Source: Neocallimastix lanati (nom. inval.)
Taxonomy: Eukaryota > Neocallimastigomycota > Neocallimastigomycetes > Neocallimastigales > Neocallimastigaceae
Direction: 5' to 3'
DNA length: 64,000 bases
NCBI GenBank assembly: GCA_016946835.1
Contig: JACVTC010000025.1
Span: 1,505,443-1,569,442 of the forward strand
Numbering within the stretch: the first letter of the stretch is position 1; each line of letters opens with the position of its first letter. Positions 42,701-55,118 of this stretch are shown one piece after another. The translations under genes were made by a program, and so were the position numbers. The notes under the pieces were generated by a model that was not told where the DNA came from, made no database searches, and saw only the letters and a list, made by a program, of their open reading frames with translations.

Positions 42701-45700
42701 TTTTATTATAAAAGATTTTAATAAGAATATTTAATAATAATTTTTATTATATTTAATATTAATAAAAGATTTTTATTAGAATATTTAATAATTTTTATTA
42801 TATTTGATATTAATAAAAGATTTTAATAAGAATATTTAATAATAATTTTTATTATATTTAATATTAATAAAAGAATTTTATAAGAATATTTAATAATAAT
42901 TTTTATTATAAAAGATTTTAATAAGAATATTTAATAATAATTTTTATTATAAAAGATTTTAATAAGAATATTTAATAATAATTTTTATTATATTTGATAT
43001 TAATAAAAGATTTTAATAAGAATATTTAATAATAATTTTTATTAGATTTGATATTAATAAAAGAATTTTATAAGAATATTTAATAATAATTTTTATTATA
43101 AAAGATTTTAATAAGAATATTTAATAATAATTTTTATTATATTTAATATTAATAAAAGAATTTTATATGAATATTTAATAATAATTTTTATTATATTTAA
43201 TATTAATAAAAGAATTTTATAAGAATATTTAATAATAATTTTTATTATAAAAGATTTTAATAAGAATATTTAATAATAATTTTTATTATATTTGATATTA
43301 ATAAAAGATTTTAATAAGAATATTTAATAATAATTTTTATTAGATTTGATATTAATAAAAGAATTTTATAAGAATATTTAATAATAATTTTTATTATAAA
43401 AGATTTTAATAAGAATATTTAATAATAATTTTTATTATATTTAATATTAATAAAAGAATTTTATAAGAATATTTAATAATAATTTTTATTATAAAAGATT
43501 TTAATAAGAATATTTAATAATAATTTTTATTATATTTGATATTAATAAAAGATTTTAATAAGAATATTTAATAATAATTTTTATTAGATTTGATATTAAT
43601 AAAAGAATTTTATAAGAATATTTAATAATAATTTTTATTATAAAAGATTTTAATAAGAATATTTAATAATAATTTTTATTATATTTGATATTAATAAAAG
43701 ATTTTAATAAGAATATTTAATAATAATTTTTATTATATTTAATATTAATAAAAGAATTTTATAAGAATATTTAATAATAATTTTTATTATAAAAGATTTT
43801 AATAAGAATATTTAATAATAATTTTTATTATATTTAATATTAATAAAAGAATTTTATAAGAATATTTAATAATAATTTTTATTATAAAAGATTTTAATAA
43901 GAATATTTAATAATAATTTTTATTATATTTAATATTAATAAAAGATTTTTATAAGAATATTTAATAATAATTTTTATTATAAAAGATTTTAATAAGAATA
44001 TTTAATAATAATTTTTATTATAAAAGATTTTAATAAGAATATTTAATAATAATTTTTATTATATTTGATATTAATAAAAGATTTTAATAAGAATATTTAA
44101 TAATAATTTTTATTAGATTTGATATTAATAAAAGAATTTTATAAGAATATTTAATAATAATTTTTATTATAAAAGATTTTAATAAGAATATTTAATAATA
44201 ATTTTTATTATATTTAATATTAATAAAAGAATTTTATATGAATATTTAATAATAATTTTTATTATATTTAATATTAATAAAAGAATTTTATAAGAATATT
44301 TAATAATAATTTTTATTATAAAAGATTTTAATAAGAATATTTAATAATAATTTTTATTATATTTAATATTAATAAAAGAATTTTATAAGAATATTTAATA
44401 ATAATTTTTATTATAAAAGATTTTAATAAGAATATTTAATAATAATTTTTATTATATTTGATATTAATAAAAGATTTTAATAAGAATATTTAATAATAAT
44501 TTTTATTAGATTTGATATTAATAAAAGAATTTTATAAGAATATTTAATAATAATTTTTATTATAAAAGATTTTAATAAGAATATTTAATAATAATTTTTA
44601 TTATATTTGATATTAATAAAAGAATTTTATAAGAATATTTAATAATAATTTTTATTATAAAAGATTTTAATAAGAATATTTAATAATAATTTTTATTATA
44701 TTTAATATTAATAAAAGAATTTTATATGAATATTTAATAATAATTTTTATTATATTTAATATTAATAAAAGAATTTTATAAGAATATTTAATAATAATTT
44801 TTATTATAAAAGATTTTAATAAGAATATTTAATAATAATTTTTATTATATTTAATATTAATAAAAGAATTTTATAAGAATATTTAATAATAATTTTTATT
44901 ATAAAAGATTTTAATAAGAATATTTAATAATAATTTTTATTATATTTGATATTAATAAAAGATTTTAATAAGAATATTTAATAATAATTTTTATTAGATT
45001 TGATATTAATAAAAGAATTTTATAAGAATATTTAATAATAATTTTTATTATAAAAGATTTTAATAAGAATATTTAATAATAATTTTTATTATATTTAATA
45101 TTAATAAAAGAATTTTATAAGAATATTTAATAATAATTTTTATTATAAAAGATTTTAATAAGAATATTTAATAATAATTTTTATTATATTTGATATTAAT
45201 AAAAGATTTTAATAAGAATATTTAATAATAATTTTTATTAGATTTGATATTAATAAAAGAATTTTATAAGAATATTTAATAATAATTTTTATTATAAAAG
45301 ATTTTAATAAGAATATTTAATAATAATTTTTATTATATTTAATATTAATGAAAGATTTTTATTAGAATATTTAATAATTTTTATTATATTTGATATTAAT
45401 AAAAGATTTTAATAAGAATATTTAATAATAATTTTTATTATATTTAATATTAATAAAAGAATTTTATAAGAATATTTAATAATAATTTTTATTATAAAAG
45501 ATTTTAATAAGAATATTTAATAATAATTTTTATTATAAAAGATTTTAATAAGAATATTTAATAATAATTTTTATTATATTTGATATTAATAAAAGATTTT
45601 AATAAGAATATTTAATAATAATTTTTATTAGATTTGATATTAATAAAAGAATTTTATAAGAATATTTAATAATAATTTTTATTATAAAAGATTTTAATAA

Positions 45701-46547
45701 GAATATTTAATAATAATTTTTATTATATTTAATATTAATAAAAGAATTTTATATGAATATTTAATAATAATTTTTATTATATTTAATATTAATAAAAGAA
45801 TTTTATAAGAATATTTAATAATAATTTTTATTATAAAAGATTTTAATAAGAATATTTAATAATAATTTTTATTATATTTAATATTAATAAAAGAATTTTA
45901 TAAGAATATTTAATAATAATTTTTATTATAAAAGATTTTAATAAGAATATTTAATAATAATTTTTATTATATTTGATATTAATAAAAGATTTTAATAAGA
46001 ATATTTAATAATAATTTTTATTAGATTTGATATTAATAAAAGAATTTTATAAGAATATTTAATAATAATTTTTATTATAAAAGATTTTAATAAGAATATT
46101 TAATAATAATTTTTATTATATTTGATATTAATAAAAGATTTTAATAAGAATATTTAATAATAATTTTTATTATATTTAATATTAATAAAAGAATTTTATA
46201 AGAATATTTAATAATAATTTTTATTATATTTAATATTAATAAAAGAAATTTATAAGAATATTTAATAATAATTTTTATTATATTTAATATTAATAAAAGA
46301 TTTTTATAAGAATATTTAATAATAATTTTTATTATATTTAATATTAATAAAAGAATTTTATAAGAATATTTAATAATTTTTATTATATTTAATATTAATA
46401 AAGGAAATTTATAAGAATATTTAATAATAATTTTTATTATATTTGATATTAATAAAAGATTTTAATAAGAATATTTAATAATAATTTTATTTTATTATTA
46501 TTAAGAGTATTTAATAGGAAATACAAGGTATTTAGTGACACCCCGTA
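39763..46547 (-). mobile_element. LTR copy 1 of the TGATACGGG family, expanded to 6.8 kb
   Basis: It begins tgatacgggctggggttgaa and ends gacaccccgta at the solo-LTR insertion point. Its left ~600 bp and right ~60 bp match copies 2 (47523-48917 plus 55766-55872) and 3 (55877-57471). The terminal inverted repeat is TGATACGGG/CCCGTATCA. Most of its length is the tandem array described separately. It directly adjoins the primer-binding site of the gag-only derivative, so it stands as that element's 5' LTR. Without the SINE, copy 3 is about 1.1 kb; copy 2 is about 1.5 kb. Confidence 0.85.
40395..46490. repeat. 6-kb higher-order tandem repeat inside an LTR
   Basis: The core aagaatatttaataataatt tttattat is joined by four alternating linkers (aaaagattttaat; atttaatattaataaaagaa; atttgatattaataaaagat; agatttgatattaataaaag), giving units of 41 and about 54 bp. 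Rare variants show a higher-order period. The 'tatatgaat' variant recurs at 40721, 41653, 42141, 43168, 44239, 44727 and 45754; the last three repeat the previous three at exactly +2586. A 'ttagaatatt' variant at 41261, 42776 and 45362 shows spacings of 1515 and 2586. No coding capacity. Confidence 0.95.
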
Positions 46548-47516
46548 TGTAAGAATCTATAATTATTTATAAATAAAATAATTATATTTTCTTAGTTAAG
46601 TTATAATTATAACTTTATTTAATTATATAATATTTATTCATTTAAATATTATTAATAATTTATTAAACTCAATATTAAATAATCATTAATTTAATACAAC
46701 AAATTTAATTAATTAATTATTATTTATACATTTATAAATAATTATAGTTTATTTAATTATACATTTAATTATTAAATTTATTAGTCTTAGTTTATTTATT
46801 TAATTAAATTGTAAACAAATATATTATGTATTCTAATATGTACTTAATAATGTATTCTGTATTTTGTTTATTAATATCATTATTATGTTATTTTCCTTAT
46901 TTGTAAATTTATGATTTTATGGTCGAAATATCTTTTATTATTTTATTCTTTTATTTTCGATCAATTAAATTAGATTAGCTAATCGGTCAATTAGGGTTTT
47001 TCCCAATCACCTTTTAAAAGTAATTGGTTTTACCTAATTGATACGATGATCGATATGGATAGAATATCGATCAAAAATCTTATCTAGGTTTTTCTCTCTA
47101 ATCTTTTCCTAGATAAGAGATTTGTTAAGATTAGAAAACATTTTTTAATTTAACCTTATTTTTCAAAAAAGTATAAATAAGGCTCTTGAATTCTCTTTGA
47201 GAAATCAAGAGTTATTATTATAACAATTATAATATAGTAATAACATTAATAAATTTTTTATATTTCTATTTTAATAAAGTAAGTTTTAATAAAAAACAAA
47301 TTTAAAAAAAAAAAAAATAAAATAAAATAATCTTTTCTCTTTGACAATTTTGTGTTATTAGTTTATTATAATTAGTTATAATAAACTCTCTCTTATAGAA
47401 GATAAGTATATTTATCTTTTTTTTGTTTTCTCAATTTAATAATAATTATTATTTAGTTATTATTAAGTTGTAGTTAATAATTTAATTCTAATTAATTTTA
47501 TAATTAAATTATTACA
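46548..47516 (+). mobile_element. Solo LTR (969 bp) with 5-bp target duplication CCGTA
   Basis: Starts tgtaagaatctataattatt and ends aaattattaca. CCGTA flanks it at 46543-46547 and 47517-47521. It is the same family as 26159-27035 and split a tandem LTR junction (ccccgta|ttgatacggg), so it is younger than that junction. The GC-richer blocks (gatcgatatggatagaatat; tatctaggttttt) are conserved with the other copy. Confidence 0.92.
47172..47211 (+). promoter_or_regulatory. LTR TATA box and adjacent hairpin, second copy
   Basis: TATAAATAA at 47172-47180 and a stem of 7 plus 5 pairs at 47183-47211 (CTCTTGA/TCAAGAG, TTCTC/GAGAA, TTT loop). It is identical to the 26.7-kb copy except at the unpaired base. 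Confidence 0.6.
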
Positions 47517-48917
47517 CCGTATTGATACGGGCTGGGGTTGAAACACTAAGATATTCAAAACAAAAAAAAAATAAATATTAACACATAACTATAAAAATAA
47601 GTTTGGAAACAAGAAAAAAAAAATTAAATTTTAAAATATTCTTTATTTAAATTTAAAATTAAAATTATTTGTTCCAAGTATTAAAAAGAAAGAAATTTAT
47701 TCTTCTTTTTATACTTTTATTTTAATACATTTTATTTATTATTAATATATTCTTTATAAAAAAAAACTATTATAACTATTTTATTTTTATTTTTAACTAT
47801 TATTTTAAATTATTTTTTTTAAAAAAAAAAATAACATTTATTAAATTAAAATATAAAAAATTAATTTAGAGATTGTATCACGAAGGGCATTCCGGGCGGT
47901 AGCTTCTTCTTGATATTGTTTTTCAGAGAGAGAATTATACAGAATTGATATTTTCTGTATTTTAGATCATTTTTTTATTATTGAAATTCTGTATTTTAGT
48001 TCATTTTTATTTTTAATAAAGATTTAATTTATTTTTGATTTTTGTTTTATTTTTAGTTTATTTCAAAGGTTTAGAAAATATTATACAGAAACTTATAATT
48101 CTGTATTTTATATCAAATATTTATTGAAATAGGTTTTTATTATTCTTAATATAAAAATAAGAATTAATAATGATTTAAATATTATATAATTTTTAATAAG
48201 AATATTTAATAATAATTTTTATTATATTTAATATTAATAAAAGATTTTAATAAGAATATTTAATAATAATTTTTATTATATTTAATATTAATAAAAGAAT
48301 TTTATAAGAATATTTAATAATAATTTTTATTATAAAAGATTTTAATAAGAATATTTAATAATAATTTTTATTATATTTGATATTAATAAAAGATTTTAAT
48401 AAGAATATTTAATAATAATTTTTATTATATTTGATATTAATAAAAGATTTTAATAAGAATATTTAATAATAATATTTATTAGATTTAATATTAATAAAAG
48501 AATTTTATAAGAATATTTAATAATAATTTTTATTATATTTAATATTAATAAAAGAATTTTATAAGAATATTTAATAATAATTTTTATTATATTTAATATT
48601 AATAAAAGAAATTTATAAGAATATTTAATAATAATTTTTATTATATTTAATATTAATAAAAGATTTTAATAAGAATATTTAATAATAATTTTTATTATAT
48701 TTAATATTAATAAAAGATTTTTATAAGAATATTTAATAATAATTTTTATTATATTTAATATTAATAAAAGAATTTTATAAGAATATTTAATAATAATTTT
48801 TATTATATTTAATATTAATAAAGTAAATTTATAAGAATATTTAATAATAATTTTTATTATATTTAATATTAATAAAAGAAATTTATAAGAATATTTAATA
48901 ATAATTTTTATTATATT

Positions 48918-49559
48918 TATAACAAAATATTATAATAAATATAATAACACTCAAAAAAAACAAAAATTATTTTATTTTTTATTTATTTTTTTTCTTTTAT
49001 TATAATTATTTTATTAATTATATTTATTATAATACTATAAGCCGCAAGGGTTGATATAGTATTAATATTAAAAAAAGTTTTATTAAAAAATTAAGTTTTA
49101 TTAACTAAACAAAATTAAAATAAAAAACACAAAGAAAAGAATATTTGTTAATAAGAATTTTACTCATATTTATATTTTTTTTCAAAAGTTAAAGTTATTA
49201 AAAAATAAAAATAAAAGTTTCTAAAAAGTTCTTAAAAATCGAAAAATTTAGAAAAAATAGAAAACAATAGAATTAAGAATTTAATAGAATAAATTTTAAT
49301 TAATTAAACACAAGAATTATCAAGAAATTCTAGTAATTTCTTGAACTATAAAGAATCTTCTAGATATTTTTTAGAATAAAACTATAAAATAATAATAAAT
49401 GTGAATCGAACCCTAAGTAGTTTGATTCATGGTATTAGTTACTAACAACTATACCAGAAATAATATTTTTTAAATTTAATTATTTGTTTTAAAACTTTAT
49501 TGAAAAATAATACTAAATATTAAAATAATAAAATAATTGTAATTATTGATTCTGTTATA
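48918..49559 (-). repeat. 3' LTR of the chromovirus
   Basis: 642 bp. It includes an inverted repeat AATACTATA ... TATAGTATT around gccgcaaggg (about 49031-49064) that could form a hairpin. Same in the partner LTR. Confidence 0.9.
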
Positions 49560-49569
49560 ACTCTCTCCC

Positions 49570-52500
49570 TTAGAGACGGATTCCAGACGTCTTAGGTTTT
49601 GGTTTATTTGGAAACTTCTTGTGGAATTCGGCAAGAAGTTTATTGCAATGAAGATTCTCAAAAGGTTCCCATGAGTTTTCAGAATCATCATAACCTTTCC
49701 AATGAATTAAATATTTAATTTTGTTATGAAATTTCTTTGAATCAAGAATAGATTCAACTTCATATTCTTTTTCTCCATTAAGTATAATAGGTTTTGGAGT
49801 TGGGATATTTCTTTCTGTAAATTCATTTTCATAGGCTGGCTCAAGAAGTGAAACGTGGAAAACTGGAAAGACCCTAAAAGAGTTTGGTAACTTTAATTTA
49901 TAACTTACATCTGAAATTTTCTTTAAAATAGTAAATGGACCAGATTTCTTAGGAGCAAGTTTACCTTTTTTATTATTTATTAAATCATTCCTTAACAGCC
50001 AAACTTTTGAGCCAACTTTAAACTCAGGCGGAGACATATGTTTATCATCATAATATTTTTTTTGAAAATTAACTGCACTTGGAAGATTTTCTTTAAGTAC
50101 ATTTCTTAATTCTTTTAAGTCTTTAGCAATAATTTCAGCACGAGGGACAATAGAAACATCTGGAGTAGAAGGATCAAATTTAGGATTGAACCCATAATTA
50201 AGAAAGAAAGGAGTAGCATTTGCAGATTCTTGTATTGTGTTATTGTAAGCAAATTCTGCAAGAGATAAATATTCTATCCAATTATTTTGTTGATAATTAA
50301 CATAACATCTTAAGTATTGTTCAAGTATTGCGTTTACCCTCTCCGTTTGACCATTAGTTTGCTGATGATGAGCAGATGATAAACAAAGATCAACATGAAG
50401 TAAATTAAATAATCTATTCCAAAATTTAGAAGTAAACTGAGTACCTCTATCCGACACAATATCCTTTGGCAGACCATGAAGTTTGAAAATAGAATTAAGA
50501 AATTGTTCAGCACAATCCTCAGCAGAGGGAACTGATTTAAAGGGAACAAAATGAGCCATCTTCGTAAAGCGATCAACTACGACAAGAATACAAGACATAC
50601 CATTGGAAGAGGGAAGATCTGTTATAAAATCCATTGAAATTGATTCCCAAGGATTATTGCCAATGGGTAAAGATTTAAGTAAACCGTAAGGTTTATGACG
50701 AGGAGCTTTTGAAGCGCAGCACACATTACAAGTACGAATATATTTTTTAATATCCTTATGCATACCAGGCCACCAATAATTTCTAGAAACTAAGTCAGAG
50801 GTTTTATTTATGCCAAAGTGGCCAGCAGTAGGAGAATCATGACAAGAACAAAGAATTTTAAATCTAAGGCATTCAGGAATATAAATAAGATTGTCATATA
50901 AAAGAATACCATTGGAGAACGAAAGGAGATCAACTGAAGCAATGGGTTTCTCATTAGCAGAAGGCTTTTCAAAATATATCTTAACATTATTAAAGAAAGG
51001 ATCCTTGGAGTAACACTTTTTAATTTCATCTTGTAGATTTGATTCAATAGAGATCCTTGAAGTAAAACAAAAATTTTCCGGTTTAAGTACTTGGTAAGGT
51101 TTAGCAGGTTCATGATTATCATAATCAGGACGGCGAGATAAAGCATCTGGCTTACCACCGCGAGAACCTGGACGATACTCAATTTGAAAGTCAAATCGAG
51201 TAAAGAACATTGACCATCTAATTAAACGTTGTGAAAGCTGTTCTGGTTTCTTAAAGTAGAGTAGATTTCTATGATCAGTAAGAACTTTAATAGTATTCTT
51301 AGCACCTTCTAAATAGTACCTCCAAGTTTCAAAAGCAGTCTTAATAGCAAGTAACTCTTTATCATAAATTGGATAATTGCATTCAGCAGAGGTAAAAGCT
51401 CTAGAATAGAAAGCAATTGGATGAAGCTTATTATCTTTAGAGCTAACTTGGGATAAAATACATCCAAGCGCAAAATTACTTGCATCCGTTTCAACAAAAA
51501 ATTGAGAATTAGGATCAGCAGGAATAAGGATGGGAGCAGAAGTAAAAGAACGTTTAAGAAGTTCAAAGGAGTCATTAGCATCTTTTGACCAAACAAAAGG
51601 AACATTTTTTCTTGTAAGTTTATTAAGAGGATAAGCAATTTTAGCAAAATTTTTTATAAAGCGTCTGTAGAAATTGGCTAGGCCAAGAAACGATTGAACT
51701 TCTTTAACTGTAGTTGGAGCAGGCCAATCTAAAATAGCTGAGACTTTCTTAATATCCATCTTAAGACCATCTGAAGATACATAATATCCTAAAAATTTAA
51801 CTTCGAACTTATCAAACTCACATTTTTCAAGGTTAACATGTAAATGAAATTTCCTAAGTTGTAATAGTACTTTTTTAACGTGTAAATGATGTTCAGAAAG
51901 ATCATCAGAAAAAATGATAATATCATCAATATAGGCATAACAAAATTTACCTAAATAGTCACTTAATGCAGTATCAATCATTCTTTGAAAACAGGCAGGT
52001 GCATTCTTGAAACCGAAAGGCATAACTCTAAATTCAAAGTGTCCTAAGCTACATACAAAAGCTGTTTTGTATTCATCTCCAGACCTGATACGAATTTGGA
52101 AGTAAGCAGATTTTAAATCAAGCTTTGAGTAATACTTATGACCAGGAGCTTTATTAAAAATAACAGTTGTTAAAGGCATAGGATAACTATCTCTAATGGT
52201 GATTTCATTAAGTTTCCTAAGATCAATACACATACGTAACTCACCATTATCTTTTGGAGCAAATAAAATTGGATGACCAGCTTCTGATTTTGACCTAACA
52301 ATAAAACCGTATTTTAAATAGTCTTTAATAATTTTTTCTAAAGCTATTTCTTCGGGAATTGTAAGGGGATAAATTGCACTATAATATAACTTAGTATTAG
52401 GTTTAAGGTCAATAGCACAATCAAAACTAGAATGAGGAGGTAAGATTTTAGCTTCTTCTTCACTAAATACATCAGAGAATTCTAGATAAATGGCGGGAAG

Positions 52501-53898
52501 TGTTTTATTTGGAGTATCCATGTTTGGGGAAGAGGCAATTGAATTCTTCAACACTGAAGGAGAAATAGAAGAATTATCAAACAAAGAATTATTAGGGGTG
52601 CATGAACTGGAATAGGCTGGTTTCGAAGAGATAGAGTCGGAAGTATTCGAAGTAAGAGAAAGTGAAGTAGAGTTAACCGAGGTCGAGGGTACTGATTCAA
52701 CAAAGGAAGAATCTGACGCATTGTTATTACTATTGCAAAAGCTTAAAATATTATTGTTGAAATCAATTGATGATTTATTTTCTTTAAGAAATCTAGAACC
52801 AATTAAGCACTCAAATTTGTCGTTCAAATCAATAACAAAAAATTCTGTTAAGACCTGAAGGTTACTAACTTTAAATAATATTGGTATAGTTTTACCAACA
52901 ACGTCTTTGCCACCACCAATACCAGTAATGTTATCAGCCTCTAAATTATCATATAAAAGCTTAAAATTGTTCATTTTAGCGAATTTAGTATCCATAAGAT
53001 TCAAGTCGGAGCCAGAATCTATAAGAGCCTTAGCTTTAATCCATTTATTTTTGTAGTTAAAGGAACACTTAATAATACAATCTTTATTAAATTTCTTAGA
53101 AGAATTAGATCTAGCCATATGGGAGGAGCCAGGTTTATTTGCTCGCTTTGGACAATTTATTAACTTATGGCCTGATTGTCCACAATATAGACAAAGCCCT
53201 TCTTTAATTCTTCTTGCTCTTTCTTCAGGGGATAAATGAGAGTAATTTGAATCATTATTTGATTTGAAAAAAGAATTAGAATTGGCGTTTCTATTATTAC
53301 TAGAGTTAAATCTATAATACTTCCTATTATTACGAGAATTATTATTATTATTACTGTTATTTCTAGAATTGTAATTGTTGATCGTTGCGAATCGAGTCAT
53401 TTGATGATCTATACGATTGGTAATTCGCATTAGTTCACTTAATTTGGCAGGAGGAGGGAACAAACTAATTACTCTTTCTTGAAGTCTTGGTAGCAATCCT
53501 TCAATATAAACATCCATTAAGGCAAATTCATTCCAGTCCGTTTTTTCCGAAAGCCTATGGAATTCATTATTGTAATCAGTGACTTTACCATATGCTTTTT
53601 GCTTAATATGCATAAGAGCTTGATTACAATTAAAAACTGCATCTACGTCACTGAATCTATCCTTCATAAGTTCAATGAAAGCGTTAAAATCGTCAAGGAC
53701 TGGGTTATTTTCATTCATCAAGTCTGCAGCCCAATCCATAGCTTCATCTCTTAACAAAGTGATGGTATAAGCTACTTTTAACGGATCATTGGTGAAATAT
53801 TCAGGACGAAGAGCAATGGCTAACCCAACATAAGCTAAAAATCCCTTGAGCTTAGCTGAATCGCCATTAAAATGAAAATCGTTTGATGAAGAAGACAT
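49570..53898 (-). CDS. Chromovirus Gag-Pol-chromodomain polyprotein (1442 aa, single frame)
   Basis: ATG at 53898. Domains in order: retrotransposon gag (residues about 1-170, DPLKVAYTITLLRDEAMDWA), a CCHC knuckle (CLYCGQSGHKLINC, about 237), a protease with ALIDSGSDLNLMD (about 291), RT (CIDLRKLN, KLDLKSAYFQIRI, PFGFKNAPACFQ, YIDDIIIFS), RNase H (ETDASNFALG, TDHRNL), integrase (HHCC finger CNVCCASK; SMDFITDLP; SDRGTQFTSKF; TNGQTERVN), a GPF module (KKSGPFTILKKI) and a C-terminal chromodomain (YEVESILDS, YLIHWKGYDDSENSWEP). Chromodomains direct integration to marked chromatin in this clade. All catalytic residues are visible and the frame has no breaks. A one-ORF layout resembles fungal Tf1/MarY-type elements. 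Confidence 0.95.
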   Translation of the reverse strand: MSSSSNDFHFNGDSAKLKGFLAYVGLAIALRPEYFTNDPLKVAYTITLLRDEAMDWAADLMNENNPVLDDFNAFIELMKDRFSDVDAVFNCNQALMHIKQKAYGKVTDYNNEFHRLSEKTDWNEFALMDVYIEGLLPRLQERVISLFPPPAKLSELMRITNRIDHQMTRFATINNYNSRNNSNNNNNSRNNRKYYRFNSSNNRNANSNSFFKSNNDSNYSHLSPEERARRIKEGLCLYCGQSGHKLINCPKRANKPGSSHMARSNSSKKFNKDCIIKCSFNYKNKWIKAKALIDSGSDLNLMDTKFAKMNNFKLLYDNLEADNITGIGGGKDVVGKTIPILFKVSNLQVLTEFFVIDLNDKFECLIGSRFLKENKSSIDFNNNILSFCNSNNNASDSSFVESVPSTSVNSTSLSLTSNTSDSISSKPAYSSSCTPNNSLFDNSSISPSVLKNSIASSPNMDTPNKTLPAIYLEFSDVFSEEEAKILPPHSSFDCAIDLKPNTKLYYSAIYPLTIPEEIALEKIIKDYLKYGFIVRSKSEAGHPILFAPKDNGELRMCIDLRKLNEITIRDSYPMPLTTVIFNKAPGHKYYSKLDLKSAYFQIRIRSGDEYKTAFVCSLGHFEFRVMPFGFKNAPACFQRMIDTALSDYLGKFCYAYIDDIIIFSDDLSEHHLHVKKVLLQLRKFHLHVNLEKCEFDKFEVKFLGYYVSSDGLKMDIKKVSAILDWPAPTTVKEVQSFLGLANFYRRFIKNFAKIAYPLNKLTRKNVPFVWSKDANDSFELLKRSFTSAPILIPADPNSQFFVETDASNFALGCILSQVSSKDNKLHPIAFYSRAFTSAECNYPIYDKELLAIKTAFETWRYYLEGAKNTIKVLTDHRNLLYFKKPEQLSQRLIRWSMFFTRFDFQIEYRPGSRGGKPDALSRRPDYDNHEPAKPYQVLKPENFCFTSRISIESNLQDEIKKCYSKDPFFNNVKIYFEKPSANEKPIASVDLLSFSNGILLYDNLIYIPECLRFKILCSCHDSPTAGHFGINKTSDLVSRNYWWPGMHKDIKKYIRTCNVCCASKAPRHKPYGLLKSLPIGNNPWESISMDFITDLPSSNGMSCILVVVDRFTKMAHFVPFKSVPSAEDCAEQFLNSIFKLHGLPKDIVSDRGTQFTSKFWNRLFNLLHVDLCLSSAHHQQTNGQTERVNAILEQYLRCYVNYQQNNWIEYLSLAEFAYNNTIQESANATPFFLNYGFNPKFDPSTPDVSIVPRAEIIAKDLKELRNVLKENLPSAVNFQKKYYDDKHMSPPEFKVGSKVWLLRNDLINNKKGKLAPKKSGPFTILKKISDVSYKLKLPNSFRVFPVFHVSLLEPAYENEFTERNIPTPKPIILNGEKEYEVESILDSKKFHNKIKYLIHWKGYDDSENSWEPFENLHCNKLLAEFHKKFPNKPKPKTSGIRL

Positions 53899-54596
53899 TG
53901 AAAGAATTATTAAATTATAAACAAGTTTAAGAATTGCAATAGGAAGATTTATTTAATATTATCACTATTATTATTATTATTATTTTTTTTTTTTTTTTTT
54001 TTTTTTTTTAGTGCTCCCGAATGAAAATTGTAATGATAAAGAATTATAAATTATTATTTTTCTAGGCGTTTAGTTTAATTGCTGATTTAAATTTTTTTTT
54101 TTTTTTTTTTTTAAATTTAATTTGGTAAATATAATAACTAGACTAAATTTCACTCTTTTATGCCTTACAACAAAATAAAAAACCGGCAAGAGTTACTAAC
54201 TAGAGGTATATACTAGACCTCAAAATAAAAAATTATAAACTATATATTTTAAAGTCGCTTTACCTTCACGACCAACCTATAGCCTTCGGTGACTATAGTT
54301 CCTTATTCGCCAGAGCTTATTCGAATAGAGCAACCACCGAACTGTTGAAGTTGGTTGGTAGGATGTGGCTTTCGTTTAATCCACACGCTCTTCACGCCCT
54401 AGGGTTTTGAAGCCCGTTTATATTCGAATAATTAACGGCTATAGTTTCTAACCTACTGAAACTAGTTACTAACCGCCGAAACTCTGTTTATGAGCTCTAA
54501 TCGCTCCTAGTATATTTAAATATTATATTTACCTGTAATATTCTTTAAAAAGTCTCAAGAACTGTAGAACTTCTTAAAGAATTTTTTATATCAAAA

Positions 54597-54630
<34 letters not shown>

Positions 54631-55118
54631 CGCCTAGATAGATTTTGGTATAATTGTGAGTATGCTATTAATACCAAAAATCGAGAATTTTATTTTTTAA
54701 AGAAAAAAAAGTAGATTCAAGAAGCAAGGCTGAACCCAAAGAAGATATCAGAGACTAAGAGAAGAAGAGATTTTGTCCAAAAGTAGAAACCAAGAATCAG
54801 AAACCCGAAACCAATGGAAACAAAAACCAAGTCCAAAACTAAGAAATCTGAAACCAATGGAAACAGAAACCAAGACCAAAAATAAGAAATCCAAGGCAAA
54901 CAGAAAGAATCTAACCAAAAGTGGATACCTGAAGCCAATAAGATAAGTAGCCAAACAGAAACCAAAAACAAAGGAAACAGAAAATCCGAGAGATTCAAAA
55001 AATAAAGTCCAAAAAGAAAACAAAAAGGCAGTAGACACTAATTCCAAAAGAAAGCTTCAAACCAAACAAAAGGGTAGATATATCAAGGCACGGCGTCTAA
55101 ATCTTGGGTGTTTTTTAT
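53899..55118 (-). other. Long 5' leader of the chromovirus
   Basis: 1.2 kb between the 5' LTR and the ATG. Bases 54180-54520 are GC-richer with pairs of complementary segments (cttcggtgactatag / ctatagtttctaac), suggesting RNA structure. Bases 54715-55075 are a C-poor, purine-rich repeat of aaaccaatggaaacagaaac and variants on the plus strand; it keeps frames open on the minus strand by composition only. No uORF is convincing. Confidence 0.6.

Noticed and set aside
40395-46490. Possible CRISPR array because of regular repeats
   Set aside because: Repeats are 41/54 bp, linkers are themselves repeated rather than unique spacers, there are no cas genes, and the DNA is eukaryotic. It is an LTR-derived satellite.
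54717-55047. Two minus-strand frames rich in Leu/Phe/Ser/Trp in the chromovirus leader
   Set aside because: They are produced by a simple purine-rich repeat (aaaccaatggaaacag) on the plus strand. They overlap each other and resemble no Gag or accessory protein.
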